A stretch of 64,000 bases of DNA from Bothriochloa decipiens. Taxonomy: Eukaryota > Streptophyta > Magnoliopsida > Poales > Poaceae. The position numbers were made by a program, and so were the translations under genes. The stretch is from NCBI GenBank assembly GCA_023333625.1, contig CM041631.1:57295671-57359670 (forward strand), read 5' to 3'. The notes beneath the pieces were generated by a model that was not told the DNA's origin, made no database searches, and saw nothing but the letters and a program-made list of their open reading frames with translations. This document shows positions 32,776-44,306 of this stretch, piece after piece. How positions within the stretch are numbered: the stretch's first letter is position 1; each line of letters opens with the position of its first letter.

Positions 32776-33332
32776 CAGCCGGCAGCCGCCGGAGATGGCC
32801 GGGATCCACGGCGTCGGCGCTGGGCGGCGCGGGGGAAGAAGAAGAGAAAGCGAAATCGAATGGGGAATTGGGGATTTCTCTAAACCCAGAACCCAGACGG
32901 AGTGAAGTGGACGGAGGCCGCCCGCGGAGGGAGGACAGCGTGCACGTGCATTGCACGGATGGTGAAGTGAATTTAGGCCCAATTTTCTGTCCCACTGGGA
33001 ATTTAGGCCCAATCTGCCTGGCCACTGAGTAACGACACTGTTCTTATTATTTTAGAATTTCGAATTTTATTTTCTTTTTATAAAAAAAATGTTATCTCAT
33101 ATTAATACGTGTACATACTAGCTCTATAAATTTGTTTCGGATTGTTGCTTCCAAGTTCCACCCCAGCCATAGAGCTCTCTCACACGAACTCATCATATCC
33201 GCATGTAGCTATCCAAAGTCCGATAACGAGCAGACAAGGTCAACGCTATCTCTATGCGAAGCACATCGCTGAATGCCTGAATCGAAGCAGCCAGGAGCAT
33301 CATCAGACAGGCAATCTTGGGTTTTCCCCTTA
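32776..33332 (-). promoter_or_regulatory. 5' leader and promoter region of F-box copy A
   Basis: Holds the first noncoding exon (upstream of 32,775). Near 33,125-33,190 it shares GTTGCTTCC..AGTTCCACCCCA with the region 59,805-59,850 upstream of copy B, so the duplicated unit extends this far. A TATA box is not obvious. Confidence 0.4.
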
Positions 33333-34366
33333 GACCATCAGCAGCGGTCTCCTGGACCGCGTCCTGCAGGAGCACATCCAGGAACAACCCGTCGCAGCGG
33401 GGTCCTGGACGCGGTCCTTGGGACGAGTAGGAGGGGCTTCGATCCTAGCCCTGTCCAGGATGTACGACGCCTCCAGGGAAGGCGTGGGGCCCGTGGGCAG
33501 GCGTTGCCGCGCGCGCGGAGAGGGAGACCGGCCGCCGCGCCCGAGCTGCACCGGCCTGTTGGAGCAGAGAGAAGAGGGAGAGGGTCGCCGGAGGAGGAGG
33601 ACGAGTGCGCCGGAGGGAGCAAAGGACCTCCGCGGCGGCTGGCCCGTCCATGGCCCGCTGGACCGCCGATTGGAGCCGCGCCGGCGCGAGGAGGGAGGGA
33701 GCTTCCGCGCAAGCACGCTGGCGACGCTGCTCACCGTGCTTGGCCGCCTCCGCGCGCTAGCCATTGCCCCCCGCGCGCGCTCGGCGGCCTGTGGAGGGAG
33801 GGAGGAAGGCCGCCTCCCCGCGAGCTCGCCGGCGGCGCGAATCAGCGAAGCGGATGTGCCCGACCGCGTGCATGGTGGCCGCGTCGGAGCTCTAGTCATG
33901 GCGGTCCTGCGCCATAGCCATCACCGATCCCCCCGCAACGCCCCCGTGCTCGCCTTGGAGCGCTGCCGCGCTGGCCGCGAGCGCCGGCGTGCTCACCCCG
34001 CCGCCCGTCCTAGGCCCGCTGGAGATGGAACAGAGGAGCTGGAGGGCCGCGCTGCCTGGGCCGCCGCGCGCCCAGTCGGTGCCGCCGCACGCCCGAGCCG
34101 CTGCCACGCCGGAGAGGGAGGTGGAGGTGCAGGGCGAGCCGGTCGAATGGATATGGAAAGGGAACGGAAGAGAAAAAGGAAAGAGAAGAGAAAAAAAAGA
34201 AAAAGGTAAAAAATCTAGACCTGTGGGCCCAACAGTGTATAAAGGATGATTTTAAAGGATGTATGGGTGTGGAAAAAATTGATATAGAGGAGAGAATATT
34301 AATGACGAGGACGGAATATGTCTTTTAGATAAGAGATTTAAAAGACAATGGCTGCGAGTAGTCTTA
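33330..34366. mobile_element. GC-rich PIF/Harbinger-like nonautonomous element (1.03 kb)
   Basis: The body 33,333-34,363 is flanked by TTA on both sides (33,330-33,332; 34,364-34,366). Ends GACCATCAGCAGCGG and the reverse complement of GACTACTCGCAGCC are imperfect inverted repeats starting GAC. A TTA duplication fits PIF/Harbinger. The interior is extremely GC- and CpG-rich up to about 34,170 and contains a 263-codon plus-strand frame (33,418-34,209) of low-complexity arginine/glycine/alanine that I do not believe encodes a protein. Confidence 0.6.
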
Positions 34367-35187
34367 AGATTCTTATAAATAAAGGAGCAATCACTTTTGA
34401 TTGATTGAAGTTGAGTCAGGTTTAAATAAATAAAGGAACTTGGTTTTTTAATAAAGGAAAGCTTGAAATATTCAGAAGTCCAGCCGGGCCATTTTTATGA
34501 GGCCAACTCTTTATATAGAAAAACACAGAGACTCAGACCGTTTGCCTGAATGCAGTCGTCAGATAAAAAACCGGAGCCACCACCGACCAAATCTGTAGGC
34601 CATAGCACAGCGAAGATATTAACAGAGTGACGATGGTAGGATAGCACAATGATTGCACACAAAACTCCAATCTCATTTAGATGCAGAAATACAGTTATAC
34701 AGAATATGACTGTCATAGTAATAGGATAGGAATTGCAATTTCATTAGTGCTTCTAGCCAACTGATGTTCTATTAGGAAGAAAACTTAAAACATTTTCAAA
34801 TGTTACGATTCTCATTTTGGTCGTGGAATGGTAATATGATAAATAAGATTTTGCGGACACATAATTTTCTATATCATGCTGTAGCATCTTTGTTGGTGTG
34901 ATGAGTAATGGTCAACATGTCCAACACTTGTGATTGGCGGTTGGTTCGGTGATTCTGCTGATCCCCTGGCATAGGGTTATATGTCGAAACGTGTCTCTTG
35001 GCTAGTGATGTGCAGGTGTGGAGTCCGGAGACGGTGGCAACGGTCGAAAAAAGGTCAAGTAGGAAGTGTCATACTGATAACTGGGTGCGATGAAGGGCGG
35101 ACGCGAGGCTTGGATCGACGGATCAGACGGCCGGGTGGCTGGCCGCGGTGGCTGACACTTGGGACATCGACGAGCGCAAGTGTACAT

Positions 35188-35317
35188 GGCGGGGGACGCG
35201 TACGTGGTATGCTACTCGCGAGGAGATTTGGTGGTTTGCCCTCAAAACCATCGGCGGGGGACGCGTATGGATTACACTACTCGCGGACGGTTTGGTGGTT
35301 TGTCCTCAAAACCATCG
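35188..35317. repeat. 65-bp tandem duplication
   Basis: Two diverged copies start at 35,188 and 35,253 with GGCGGGGGACGCGTA and end with CTCAAAACCATC. A partial third start follows (GGCGGCGGGTTTCGCGGG). Confidence 0.8.
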
Positions 35318-35496
35318 GCGGCGGGTTTCGCGGGTTTGGACCTTAAAACCTAGGTGGAGGTCCCGATGCGGACTGACGGCACGTGGCGGCATCGGGGAGA
35401 TTGCGTCAAACCAAGGCTACCGGTGAGAAGGCGTGGCCGTCGGATCAGAAAAATCATTAGTTGGACCAGAATGCCCCTAGGGTTAGCTGGTTCATT

Positions 35497-35596
35497 TTAA
35501 AATATGCATGAGCAAAGTGAGGATATGTAATAGCCGTGTTAAATAGTTAAAATATACATGAGCAAAATGAGAATGTGTAATAGCCGTGTTAAATAG
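35497..35596. repeat. 50-bp tandem duplication
   Basis: Two copies beginning TTAAAATAT(G/A)CATGAGCAAA and ending AATAGCCGTGTTAAATAG, at 35,497 and 35,547. Confidence 0.9.
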
Positions 35597-37416
35597 TGGA
35601 GGGAGCCCAAGCTCTTGTACCTCTCCTGTTCCCGTTTTTTTTTCCGTGTTTTTCTTCTCCCTCCTGTGAGAGTTCTTGAAAGAGCGAGAGAGGTCCACAG
35701 CAAACTAGAATTCGGAAATATATTTGGCTGTGTTTTTTTAGGAATGGAGGCCCAGATCCTCCTTTTGTCCTCCGGGATTCGACATATATCTCTGTGATTT
35801 TCGTTTGCCTCCAGTGCTGCGTTCTTGGTTCTGTCTCGTTTTTTCTCTTGCTCGAATTTCTTTGATTCACGGAGTCACGGTCAAAATTGGGCAATGATCT
35901 TCCAGGAGTAGCTGTCTATATCCATCGTGAATCTCTGTGCAAAGTTTGAGAGCATGAGGTTTAGTTTTCTTCGAATTCCATGAGCTTTTGGATCTGGACG
36001 ACCTATCGTTCTTCTCTGGTTGTCGGGCGTCAGCTTTGTGTTGGTGTGGTTTTCCTGGAGGTCAAGCGGAGGGGAGTCCCAGCAGTAGTGCTACCAACGC
36101 CAAGCGCATGGGCGCTGTGCGCGTTCTCTTGAGAAGCACTTGCTCCTGGGTCAAGGATCCCCGTTCTCTTGTTAGAGTATTCCAGCTGCTTGTTTTTCAC
36201 ATTTGGTACGCGTCGTGACTCATAGTGAACCCGTGCCTAATCTTGTTCGGTCAGAAGCTTGCTTCTTGTCTCTTGTGATGGTGTCCAGCTTTCACCAGTG
36301 CTTCTTGCTTTGATTCTGCTGAGTTTGTGGATCTCCGATGCCAGCTTAGTCTTCGAGCCGTTTTTACTGAATATCTGAACAGCACAGCTTGCACAGGCAG
36401 TTGATGCCGGTGCCACTGCAAGTTGGTTTTCTGCTGGATCGATCTTCAGCTCTTTCTCTCTGAAGTTGCAGTGCAGGTTCACTTCATTTTGTTTAGCTCA
36501 TGAGCGCCATTTCCAGGAACCAAAGTTCAGTACGAAAATCCATTTTCTGGCATCCGTGAATTCCTACCACTAGCAATCATGAGTTTATCATTGGAGCATT
36601 AAATTATCATTTTGGTTAGAGTGGTATTCACGGTGGTCAAAAGTTGTTGCTTGCTTCGCATTGCTTGTAAGGCCTGTTGTTTAATATCTCGCAAGTTCTG
36701 GTTCCCAGCTCTTAGTTGCAGCAAGGCAGTTTGCCAAGTTCAGCTGTGGTTGTGTTCATCTGTAGTTTCAGCAGCCCGGGTATTCTTACCCCCTGCTGTT
36801 TCCTCTTGAATGTGTCTCAGAATTTTATTCTCTACAGTCAGAAGAGTGCAGCAGCAGTGCACCTGTTTTTCTGCCGTTTGAATGAACCCAAGCAAACAGT
36901 AGAGATTGTATGTTGATGATGGTTCAGTTTAGTGAATTTGACCGTGTCGGTTTCTTCCGCGGTTTGGTCGTTTCATCTCTGATTCATCCTCCATCTGTTG
37001 CGTTGCCTCTGCGGTGTTCTGTTGTGTTCTTAGGGAACATCCACCCACTCATTTGGGTCGTGAACATCACAGTTTTCCATTTGCATGTTCGGCGGTGAAT
37101 TTTGGGACAGTGACCTAAATATTTCGAAAGAAAATTTACGGCTCCCATTGACCCCCCTCTGGTCACCGTTTCATGTCCTTCGAATTTACCAGCGGTAGTC
37201 TTCACCTAAGTCCTGAATTATTTGATCCACTTCTTTTTTTGAAACATTTGATTCATCTCCAGAGGCCAGCAAGTGGGTAAAGACTAAAGAAAGACCTCCA
37301 TAGAATCAATTTCCTTTCATCCAAGAACGACTTGTATTTCACAGCATCATTTATGTGAGGGCTAAATTGTCCCTCAAGCTGCCGAACAATTTCTGGGCAG
37401 CTTGGGCTATTAGTTG

Positions 37417-38664
37417 TGTCGGCGTTAGGAACCCGGGGGTGTCCTAAGCCAACGAGTAAACGTATGTGTGTGTAACCCGTTCGGATGGTGATGCAAGAAG
37501 AACACAGCGATTTATCCTGGTTCGGGCAAAGAGGGCCCTACGTCCAGCGGGGGGAGAAGATTTGTATTATCTTGCACCTAAGTGCTTGTACAGGGGTGAA
37601 TACAAGCGAAGGAGAGAATTCGAGGGGGGTCGAGTATAGAGCGAAAGAGTTATTCAGTCTAGGAGTCTGCCTAGGCGTGTGTTCGATTGTTCGTGAGATC
37701 GTTGTTTTGGGGTCGGTTCTCCCCTTTTTTCCTATTGGGTCTCCTGGCGTCCCCTTTTATAGGCCAAGGGGAGGCACAGGGGTACAGATATCCTGGTTCG
37801 ATGATGCGGTGGTGACGTCGCAGGTCGTGGCGGTCAACTCGAGGCCTCTGCAGAGACGTGTGCTGAGCATGGCTTATTCTGTAGCAGCGTGGCTCGGAGT
37901 TGACAGGCGTCCTTCGGAGACGTGGAGACGTGGTTGCTGATCGGCGAAAGACGCGATCCCCTATAGAGGACGTGCGAGTTCCTGTTGGGGTCGCATCGGG
38001 AGTTGTTTGGTGCAACTTTCGAAGTCGATGTAGGTTGACCGGACGGCGTCGATGCGTACTCGAGGCCCAGTCGAGGGGTAGCCTCGAGCGTAGTGGTTGA
38101 GCGGATAAGATTGAATTTAGGGAATCCGATGTCGGTTGTTTGTCGCGTAGCGCGTCGAAGGGGGCCTCGAGCTGCCTAACAGCGCTGAGTACGGCGTAAT
38201 AGTGCCGTGTAGACCGATGCACGTCCTCAGTATGGGCGGTAAAGCGGGATTCGACCGCTGTACGGACCACTGTGCGGACACTGTAGCCATACGATTTGAC
38301 GAGGTTAGGTTTGCATCAGATGCGCAATCGGACGCACCTGGAGTTGGTGGATCGAGGGGGGCTCGATCCTTGTCGTATCGAGGCGTCCGTCCCGCCGGGG
38401 CCTCGACACTTGACGCGGGGTCCCCCCTCGAGTGATCATCGGCTGGTGACGTCAGTGATTTGTCGGGGGTTGCGGCAGAAGTTAAGTACTTTGTTGTGGG
38501 CCGGCCCAGTGTGTATTTGCCGGTGGGCCTGGTGGGTCGAGGATGTACGGTCTGGTCTTTGCACGTGTTTTTTCGAGGGTCCCGTGAGATTAATCTGAGG
38601 GTAAACTCGGGGTTCAACCGAAAACAAACAAGGTTTAGGGTACCTCTTCTTTCGGTAACCGACA
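37417..38664 (-). repeat. 3' LTR of the gypsy element
   Basis: TGTCGGCGTTAGGAACCC..GTAACCGACA; ends are inverted TGTCGG/CCGACA. On the minus strand TATAAAA (37,755-37,761) marks the core promoter. It is one or two bases longer than the 5' LTR. Confidence 0.95.
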
Positions 38665-38678
38665 GTAGCCCCCGAGGC
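38665..38678 (-). other. Polypurine tract of the gypsy element
   Basis: The minus strand reads CCTCGGGGGCTAC directly before the 3' LTR, the usual plus-strand primer site. The same GTAGCCCCCGAGG word recurs at 38,776 and, in part, at 44,183. Confidence 0.75.
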
Positions 38679-39784
38679 TTCGTGTAAGTGTTGATACTTA
38701 CATGGAGGCTTAGTTGAATGGACTCGGAGTGTTGGTCGTATTCCGAAGGGTGCGCGCGAGCGCACCCTTCGTGTGTAGCCCCCGAGGCCTCGGGTGAGTA
38801 GAATACTCGCCCGAGGTCTTTTATTTTTCGTTTGGTCGATGCGTGCTCGAATGATCGAGCCCCCGGGTGCTTGGATCCTCTTCGTCGAGGCCACCTGGTT
38901 GCCAGTCTGCTCCTTAGCTTCTTTCGTCGAAGCCGGTCAGGTGCGAGCTCGACTTTTCCATTCAACCCTCACGAACCCTTTCGATCGGGTAGAGGGGGGA
39001 GAAGCGTTGTGCTACCCATGCTCGGGCGAGCATCAACGTCTCAGGTGAACTACTATCGGGAAATTCAAGTAAGAGCTCGTGCCCCGTTCGATAGGGGTCG
39101 ACTAGTGGCCCTGAGGCGCTCTTATTCGAGCAAAACAGTGGGTCCCGCGGATACCAAACCTTTTCGATCGGGTCCGGTGGCTCGATGCCTCCTCTCGAGG
39201 GGATTCCGTCGTGGTCCCTTAGTTTTGCCTTGAATGTGTCCGAGGGGGCCTCGAGAATTTGTTCTCGAGCAAGGGACTCGCGTCGGCCCCCCTCGGTCAC
39301 CCCTAACTCCGGTACTCGAGGGCGGTTGTCGAACCCTTTTCGAGGGCCAGCCTTCGCTCCCTGGAGGTTTCGAGGGCCTGGGCCCGTATCCTGTATCGTG
39401 GGAAGATCCGTCTGTGGATAACTCCTCCTGTCCATCACGCGTGCCTTTTTACGCAGAAGCCAGAGCGGCGCGGTAGTGGATGATTCCTGTACTTGAAGCG
39501 CATTTCGAGGAGGATAACTGTCAGTTCTCATTTTTCAAGAAAAGATTCGAAGCGGCGCGGCCGTAATATCACGGGAGTCGGAACGGCACGGTCGTGGTGG
39601 AGCCGGCATGACGCCTGATTCGCAGATGTTTGACGTGTGTCCATGGTCGATGGCAGTCGAGGGGGTGAATGCGAAACGGCCCTGTCCATGACGCACTGGA
39701 ATCGAGAGGAGAGTGCTTTGGGTGCATTTATTGCGGGGACTTACTGGTCGGGCAAGCGTTGGCCGTCCATCGGTCTTCTGCCCC

Positions 39785-39793
39785 TATAAAAGG
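39785..39793 (+). promoter_or_regulatory. TATA box of the antisense gene inside the gypsy element
   Basis: TATAAAAGG, 189 bp upstream of the ATG at 39,974 and followed by a C/T-rich leader with repeated TTCGCCTTCC/TTGCGCT words. It points opposite to gag-pol, giving the internal gene its own promoter. Confidence 0.65.
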
Positions 39794-39973
39794 AGGCACT
39801 CTGCGCACCGTTGCTCTTCACTTGCTTTCCTGCCGTTTTCGCATTCGCCTTCCTGCGCTTGTTTGCCTTCCTTGCGTTCGCCTCCCTGCGCTTACCTTCC
39901 TTGCGCTCGTCTCCCTGCGAAGATAGGAAATCTTCTAGGTCGTCCATCCACCGAAGAGCTCCGTGCCCTTGCC

Positions 39974-42900
39974 ATGGCGCCGCCGGAGATTCTTCAGCCC
40001 GCGGCGTGGCTCCCCTCGGATGTGACAAGGAAGGAGCTGGAGGGGTTGGTGGCGGAGGGGCTTCTTCGCCCCATCACCAACAGGGCCGAGCCCGAGTGGC
40101 TCGTTCCGCCGAAGGGGGACCGCAAGCCGAACCCACCGGAGGGCTACGTGGTCAGCTTCGTCAAGTTCCACCGGCTGGGCTTTGGTGCCCTGCCGAGCCG
40201 GTTCATGCGCGCCCTCACTCACTACTACGGGATCGAGCTTCAGCATCTTTCCCCCAACGCGATCTCCTACGCCGTCATCTTCACCATAGTCTGCGAGGGT
40301 TACCTCGGGGTGGAGGCGCACTGGGAGCTCTGGCTCCATCTTTTTCGGGCGGAGTACTTCTCCAAGAGCGCGTCGCCGGGGGTGCGGAGGCTGGTACGGG
40401 CTGGATGCTGCAACTTCGCCGTGAGGAAGGCCAACGACTTCATCCCTATCGGCCTGACTTCGAGCCACGGTGCCTGGCCTTCTAAGTGGTTCTACATCAG
40501 GAACGACGAGGGGCTGCTGCCTCAGTACACGGGGCGCGTCATCGAGTCGCGTCCCCACAATTGGGGCGCCCCAGCGCGGGACCCTCAAGAGAGGCTCGAA
40601 GACCTCCTTGACGCCCTGGCGACCCTTCGAGGGCAGGGGTTGACTGCTGGGGTCGTTGCCTCGGCCTTTCACCATCGACGGGTGCTCCCCCTGATGCGGC
40701 GCTCGCTTCGTATGAGCCAAATGTTCGTTGGAGCGGAGCTCTGGGGGAGCCGGATGGTTGCCGAGGATATTACGCCGGAGAGCGTCGCCAAGAGGGTTCA
40801 AGGCACGGTGTCGGGCCCCTTCACGGCGCAGGATGTCAACTGTCTTCCGATGCGGCCGGATCCTGGTTGCCCCGAACTGGTGAGTGTATTACTTCGTCGA
40901 GCCCTTCTTCTTGTTTCTTTTCACCTTACATTTTTGGACTTTGTGTGTAGGGGGAGCCCGACTACGAGTTTTCGCTGCCCCCCGTTAGGGAAGATTTCGG
41001 GGCTTGTCCGACGGGGCTTCTCGGCGCCTCGTCGGCAAAGAAGACGAAGGAGGAGGAAAGCAAGAAGAGGCGGATGCATAGCCTCGATCTCTCTGCGGGC
41101 GAGCAGCGCTCGGCTAAGCAGAGACGAGAGGTGGGGCCCGTCGGGAGGTCCTCCTCTGACAAATCGGGGGAGGAGTGGAGCGGAGAAGAGGAGCACCTCT
41201 CGACCCGGAGGGTTGCAGCTGGTGCCCCTTCAACGCAGGGCGCCGCTGGTCCTGAGGGGCCCATGGAGGCGCCCGTGAAAGTCACCTGGCCCTTGGGGCC
41301 GGGCCGGTGGCGCTGGCCTTGGCCGCATTGGCGGCGGCCTCCGCTCGTGGGGCTGCGAGGCCTCACGACGTGACGCCGCCGGTAGCGACTTCAAGCCTTC
41401 TGGGTGCCGGGACGCGGCCGTCGACGGGGGCCTCACGAACCCCGGGATGGTTCCCGGTGGGGTAAGTTCTTAACCTTGGAGCAGCTTTATGTTTCGCGTC
41501 TCGATTCCACGCATCTAATTTTTCCTTTCTTACAGACTCAAGCGCGAGCGGGCACTGGCGGGGCCTGCTCCGACCAAGCGCCTTCGGACGGAGGCTGCGA
41601 CGGAGGTGATGGCGGTCGCGACGGCTCCGGTGATGGGCCTGGTTCCTTCGGCGACGAGCGCCGCCTCGACTCCTCCGTCGATTTCGAACGCGGGGGTCGT
41701 CGCTTGGGTCAAGGCCGCACGCGTGGCGTTGGCCCGGGGAGCTGATTCGGTTATTGGCAAAGCGGCCACCGAGCCTGCGGTGGCTGCGGCGTCGAGCCCC
41801 CGAGCCGGGATGGCCGTCGAGGCGCCGGGCAGCAGCGTGCCGGAGGGCCCCTCGGATGACTCACGGCTGGGGTTTTCGGAGGCGGCGCACATCCTCCTCG
41901 AGGCCGAGGAGGGCGAGGCCTCCGTCGACGGAGGAAAGGAGAAAGACACCGCGCCCCCCTATCGCCACCGAGGTCGGGAGTCGTCGAGTCCGGGGGTGCC
42001 GAAGCGGCCCAGTCAGGCGGGGCCCCCGTGGGTGATTCGATCGAGGCGAGCGTTGCTGTGTCTGCCCCGGTGGACCTTTTTGTCGAGCGGGAGGAGCCGC
42101 AGGCCGGCTTGCTGGCTATCGTGCCGTGGGAGGGCCCATCTCCCCCCGCGGTGCCCGAGCAACGACCTGCGGCAGGCGCGGCCGTCGACGCGGAGGGCGC
42201 CGGAGCAGAGACGGCGCGGCGGCGCTCTGAGGCGGAGACTTCGGGATGGGGCTCGGAGCCCACACGCGTCCACGACCCCACGAGTCACGACGCTCCCTTG
42301 TGGGAGGTGGATGACCCCGCGGAGCTCGAGTGCTGGAGGGCCGTTGAGGAGGAGCGTTCCTGCCTTCAAAGCTCGCTGAAGGCAATGCTTGGTCTCGTCA
42401 GCGACAACCTTCACCAGCGCCTCGCGGTAAGCATCCTACTTCAAAGTTATGGAACTCGGGGTGTGTTCTCTTTGTTGATGATGTCTTTTGTTCTTCTTGC
42501 TCTTAGGATCTGAGAAAGTGCTTGAACATCAAGTCCTATCTCATCCACGGCGCCAAGGATAAGTGGGACCAGATCCTCGAGCTAGAAGCAGCGCTAGAGG
42601 CTGCCCGGGTCGAGGCCGCGAAGGCGAAGGAGGAAGCCGTTGTCGCTCAAAGTGAGCTTGAGAAGGCGAAGTCCGAGACCGCCTTGGCCCGAGAGGTGGC
42701 CGCCCAAGCCAAGGAGGCCGAGGCCAAGACGGAGGAGGAAGCAGGGAGGGCCCTTGAGCAGGCGAGGTCCGAGGCCAGCGACGAGCTGGCGAGGGTTGGC
42801 GCGGCCCTTGAAGCGGTGCGAAAGGAGCTCGAGGTCTCGGTCTCCGAAAACGCCAGGCTTTTCGAAGCCTGGCAAGAGCAAAGGCAGAGTGCCATTTCGG

Positions 42901-43555
42901 CAGGCGAGGCCCTCGAAAAGCTCAAGGAGGAGAATGCGTTGATGGTCTACGCTGGTGAGGCGTTTGCGAACGAGGATCTTGTTCTGCAAGATACGCACAC
43001 GAAGCTCAAGACCCACGTCGTCGGTGAGTCTTCCTTCTTCTCTCGAAGAGTTTTTTGCCTTTGTCTTCTTTCTTAAGCATTACTGACTCCGTTTGTTTGT
43101 TTTCAGCCTTGGAGGAGGAGCTGACTCGGGCTCATCGTGACCTCGACCTGCTTCAGAAGTCGTACACGGCCGAGGTGAAGCTGACCGGCGAGCTCGGCGG
43201 TATGCTCGACATTGTCCGCGATAGCCTTGGCGTCCCTCGTCCCGAATCGGCCACGGATGACGTCCATGGGGCCCCTCTCCTTGACCGGCTATTTGAGCTT
43301 GGCCACATGGTTAAGGAGAAGGTGCGGGGCGCCCTTCATGTCGGCGTGAAGCGGGCGATGGCGGTCATCGGATCCGGCTACATCTACGACATGGAGGTCG
43401 TCTCCCACGGCTTCGTCAGCGACCCTTCGAAGACTGACGAGGAGAATGAGGCCATCTTCATGGGGTTGGTCGAGGCTGCTGAGGAACCTGGCGGTCGTCT
43501 TGCAAGCCTCTTCGAGCCTGAGGTCCTTCCGCCTCCTGAGGATGATGGCCTGTGA
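39974..43555 (+). pseudogene. Antisense five-exon gene, 'putative gypsy type transposon' family (PF04195-like) with coiled coil
   Basis: ATG in a GCCATGG context. Exon 1 (39,974-40,879) encodes MAPPEILQPAAWLPSDVTRK.. and a globular region (FHRLGFGALPSRFMRALTHY, YGIELQHLSPNAI.., CEGYLGVEAHWELWLHLF) resembling PF04195 as I remember it. Introns 40,880-40,950, 41,462-41,535, 42,427-42,506 and 43,024-43,106 all have GT..AG ends and keep phase. Exon 3 has a basic patch (PTKRLRTE), exon 4 (42,507-43,023) is a long alanine/glutamate coiled coil, and exon 5 ends DDGL at 43,555. Frameshifts in exon 2 (about 41,285-41,300) and exon 3 (about 41,940-41,990) break this copy. Function is unknown; such extra antisense ORFs are reported for Tat elements. 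Confidence 0.75.
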
Positions 43556-43679
43556 GCCAAACCTGGGCAAGGAGGCCTTTGTGAGAGATTTTGTAATCTT
43601 TTGTTCTCGAGGTCGCGATGCCTCGAGCCAATGTAGATTTATATTCGTATGTATATGTCTAAGTGTGCTCTAAGTCTTT

Positions 43680-44110
43680 TCTGTCTCTACTACCTGATCG
43701 GGTCTCTACTTTTATCGAATTCGTCACACGATCGTGCCCTTCGAAGGGGGGAGTGAGTGGAGGTGCCGTAGCCCTGGGGCGTCGGCGGTCTCTCGACACA
43801 ACATCCCTCGACCTTTCGGACCTTCTCGTGTCATCTTCGACTTAGTATTAACCCATGTCGAGGCATATCGAGGCAGAGTGGACCTCGAAACTTAGAAAGT
43901 GTATGATTTTTAAGTCTTTTTCTTTCTCGCGTTCCTGATAACGTTTCTTACTTAGTGAATTCGACGCATCTTCGTGCCCCTCGTCGGGGAGCGAGTGGAG
44001 GTACCGTAGCCCTGGGGCGTAGGTGGTCTCCTGGCTCAACAGCCCTCGACGCTTAGGACATTCGCATGGCGTTTTTGACTAAGTATTAGAACGTATCGAG
44101 GTGCGTGGGA
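43680..44110. repeat. Diverged tandem duplication between the convergent gene ends
   Basis: About 43,690-43,866 and 43,935-44,105 share blocks in the same order: GAATTCG, CGTGCCC, GAGTGGAGGT(G/A)CCGTAG, CCCTGGGGCGT, CCCTCGAC and TAGTATTA. It lies between the stop of the antisense gene and the end of pol, where the two transcripts converge. Confidence 0.75.
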
Positions 44111-44306
44111 GAAAATAGAATTTTTGAGTTTTGAAAAATCATGCGAGTTTTTTTGGGTGGACTTCGGGGGGTTCCCCCCCTTATAGCCCCCGAGGGAGGT
44201 TTGACTCTGGGGGAACAGAGTCGAGGCTACCTCTTATATGTATAAGGAAATTGAGCTTGTGGTCGAAAGCATTCCGTTATGCGAAAATGTAAGAAGAAGG
44301 CATCGA

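Larger units (their letters stand above)
34367..37411. other. Intergenic, with two short tandem duplications
   Basis: No gene is recognised. 35,600-37,250 is T-rich on the plus strand with several GT..AG-like words and looks like the noncoding part of some transcript, but no reading frame or element end could be assigned. Confidence 0.35.

Noticed and set aside
33418..34209. 263-codon open frame in the GC-rich TTA-flanked element
   Set aside because: Stop-poor only because of composition; several frames on both strands are equally open and none has a domain.
39935..40801. 288-codon minus-strand open frame
   Set aside because: It is the complement of exon 1 of the antisense gene, which has the recognisable protein and splice sites.
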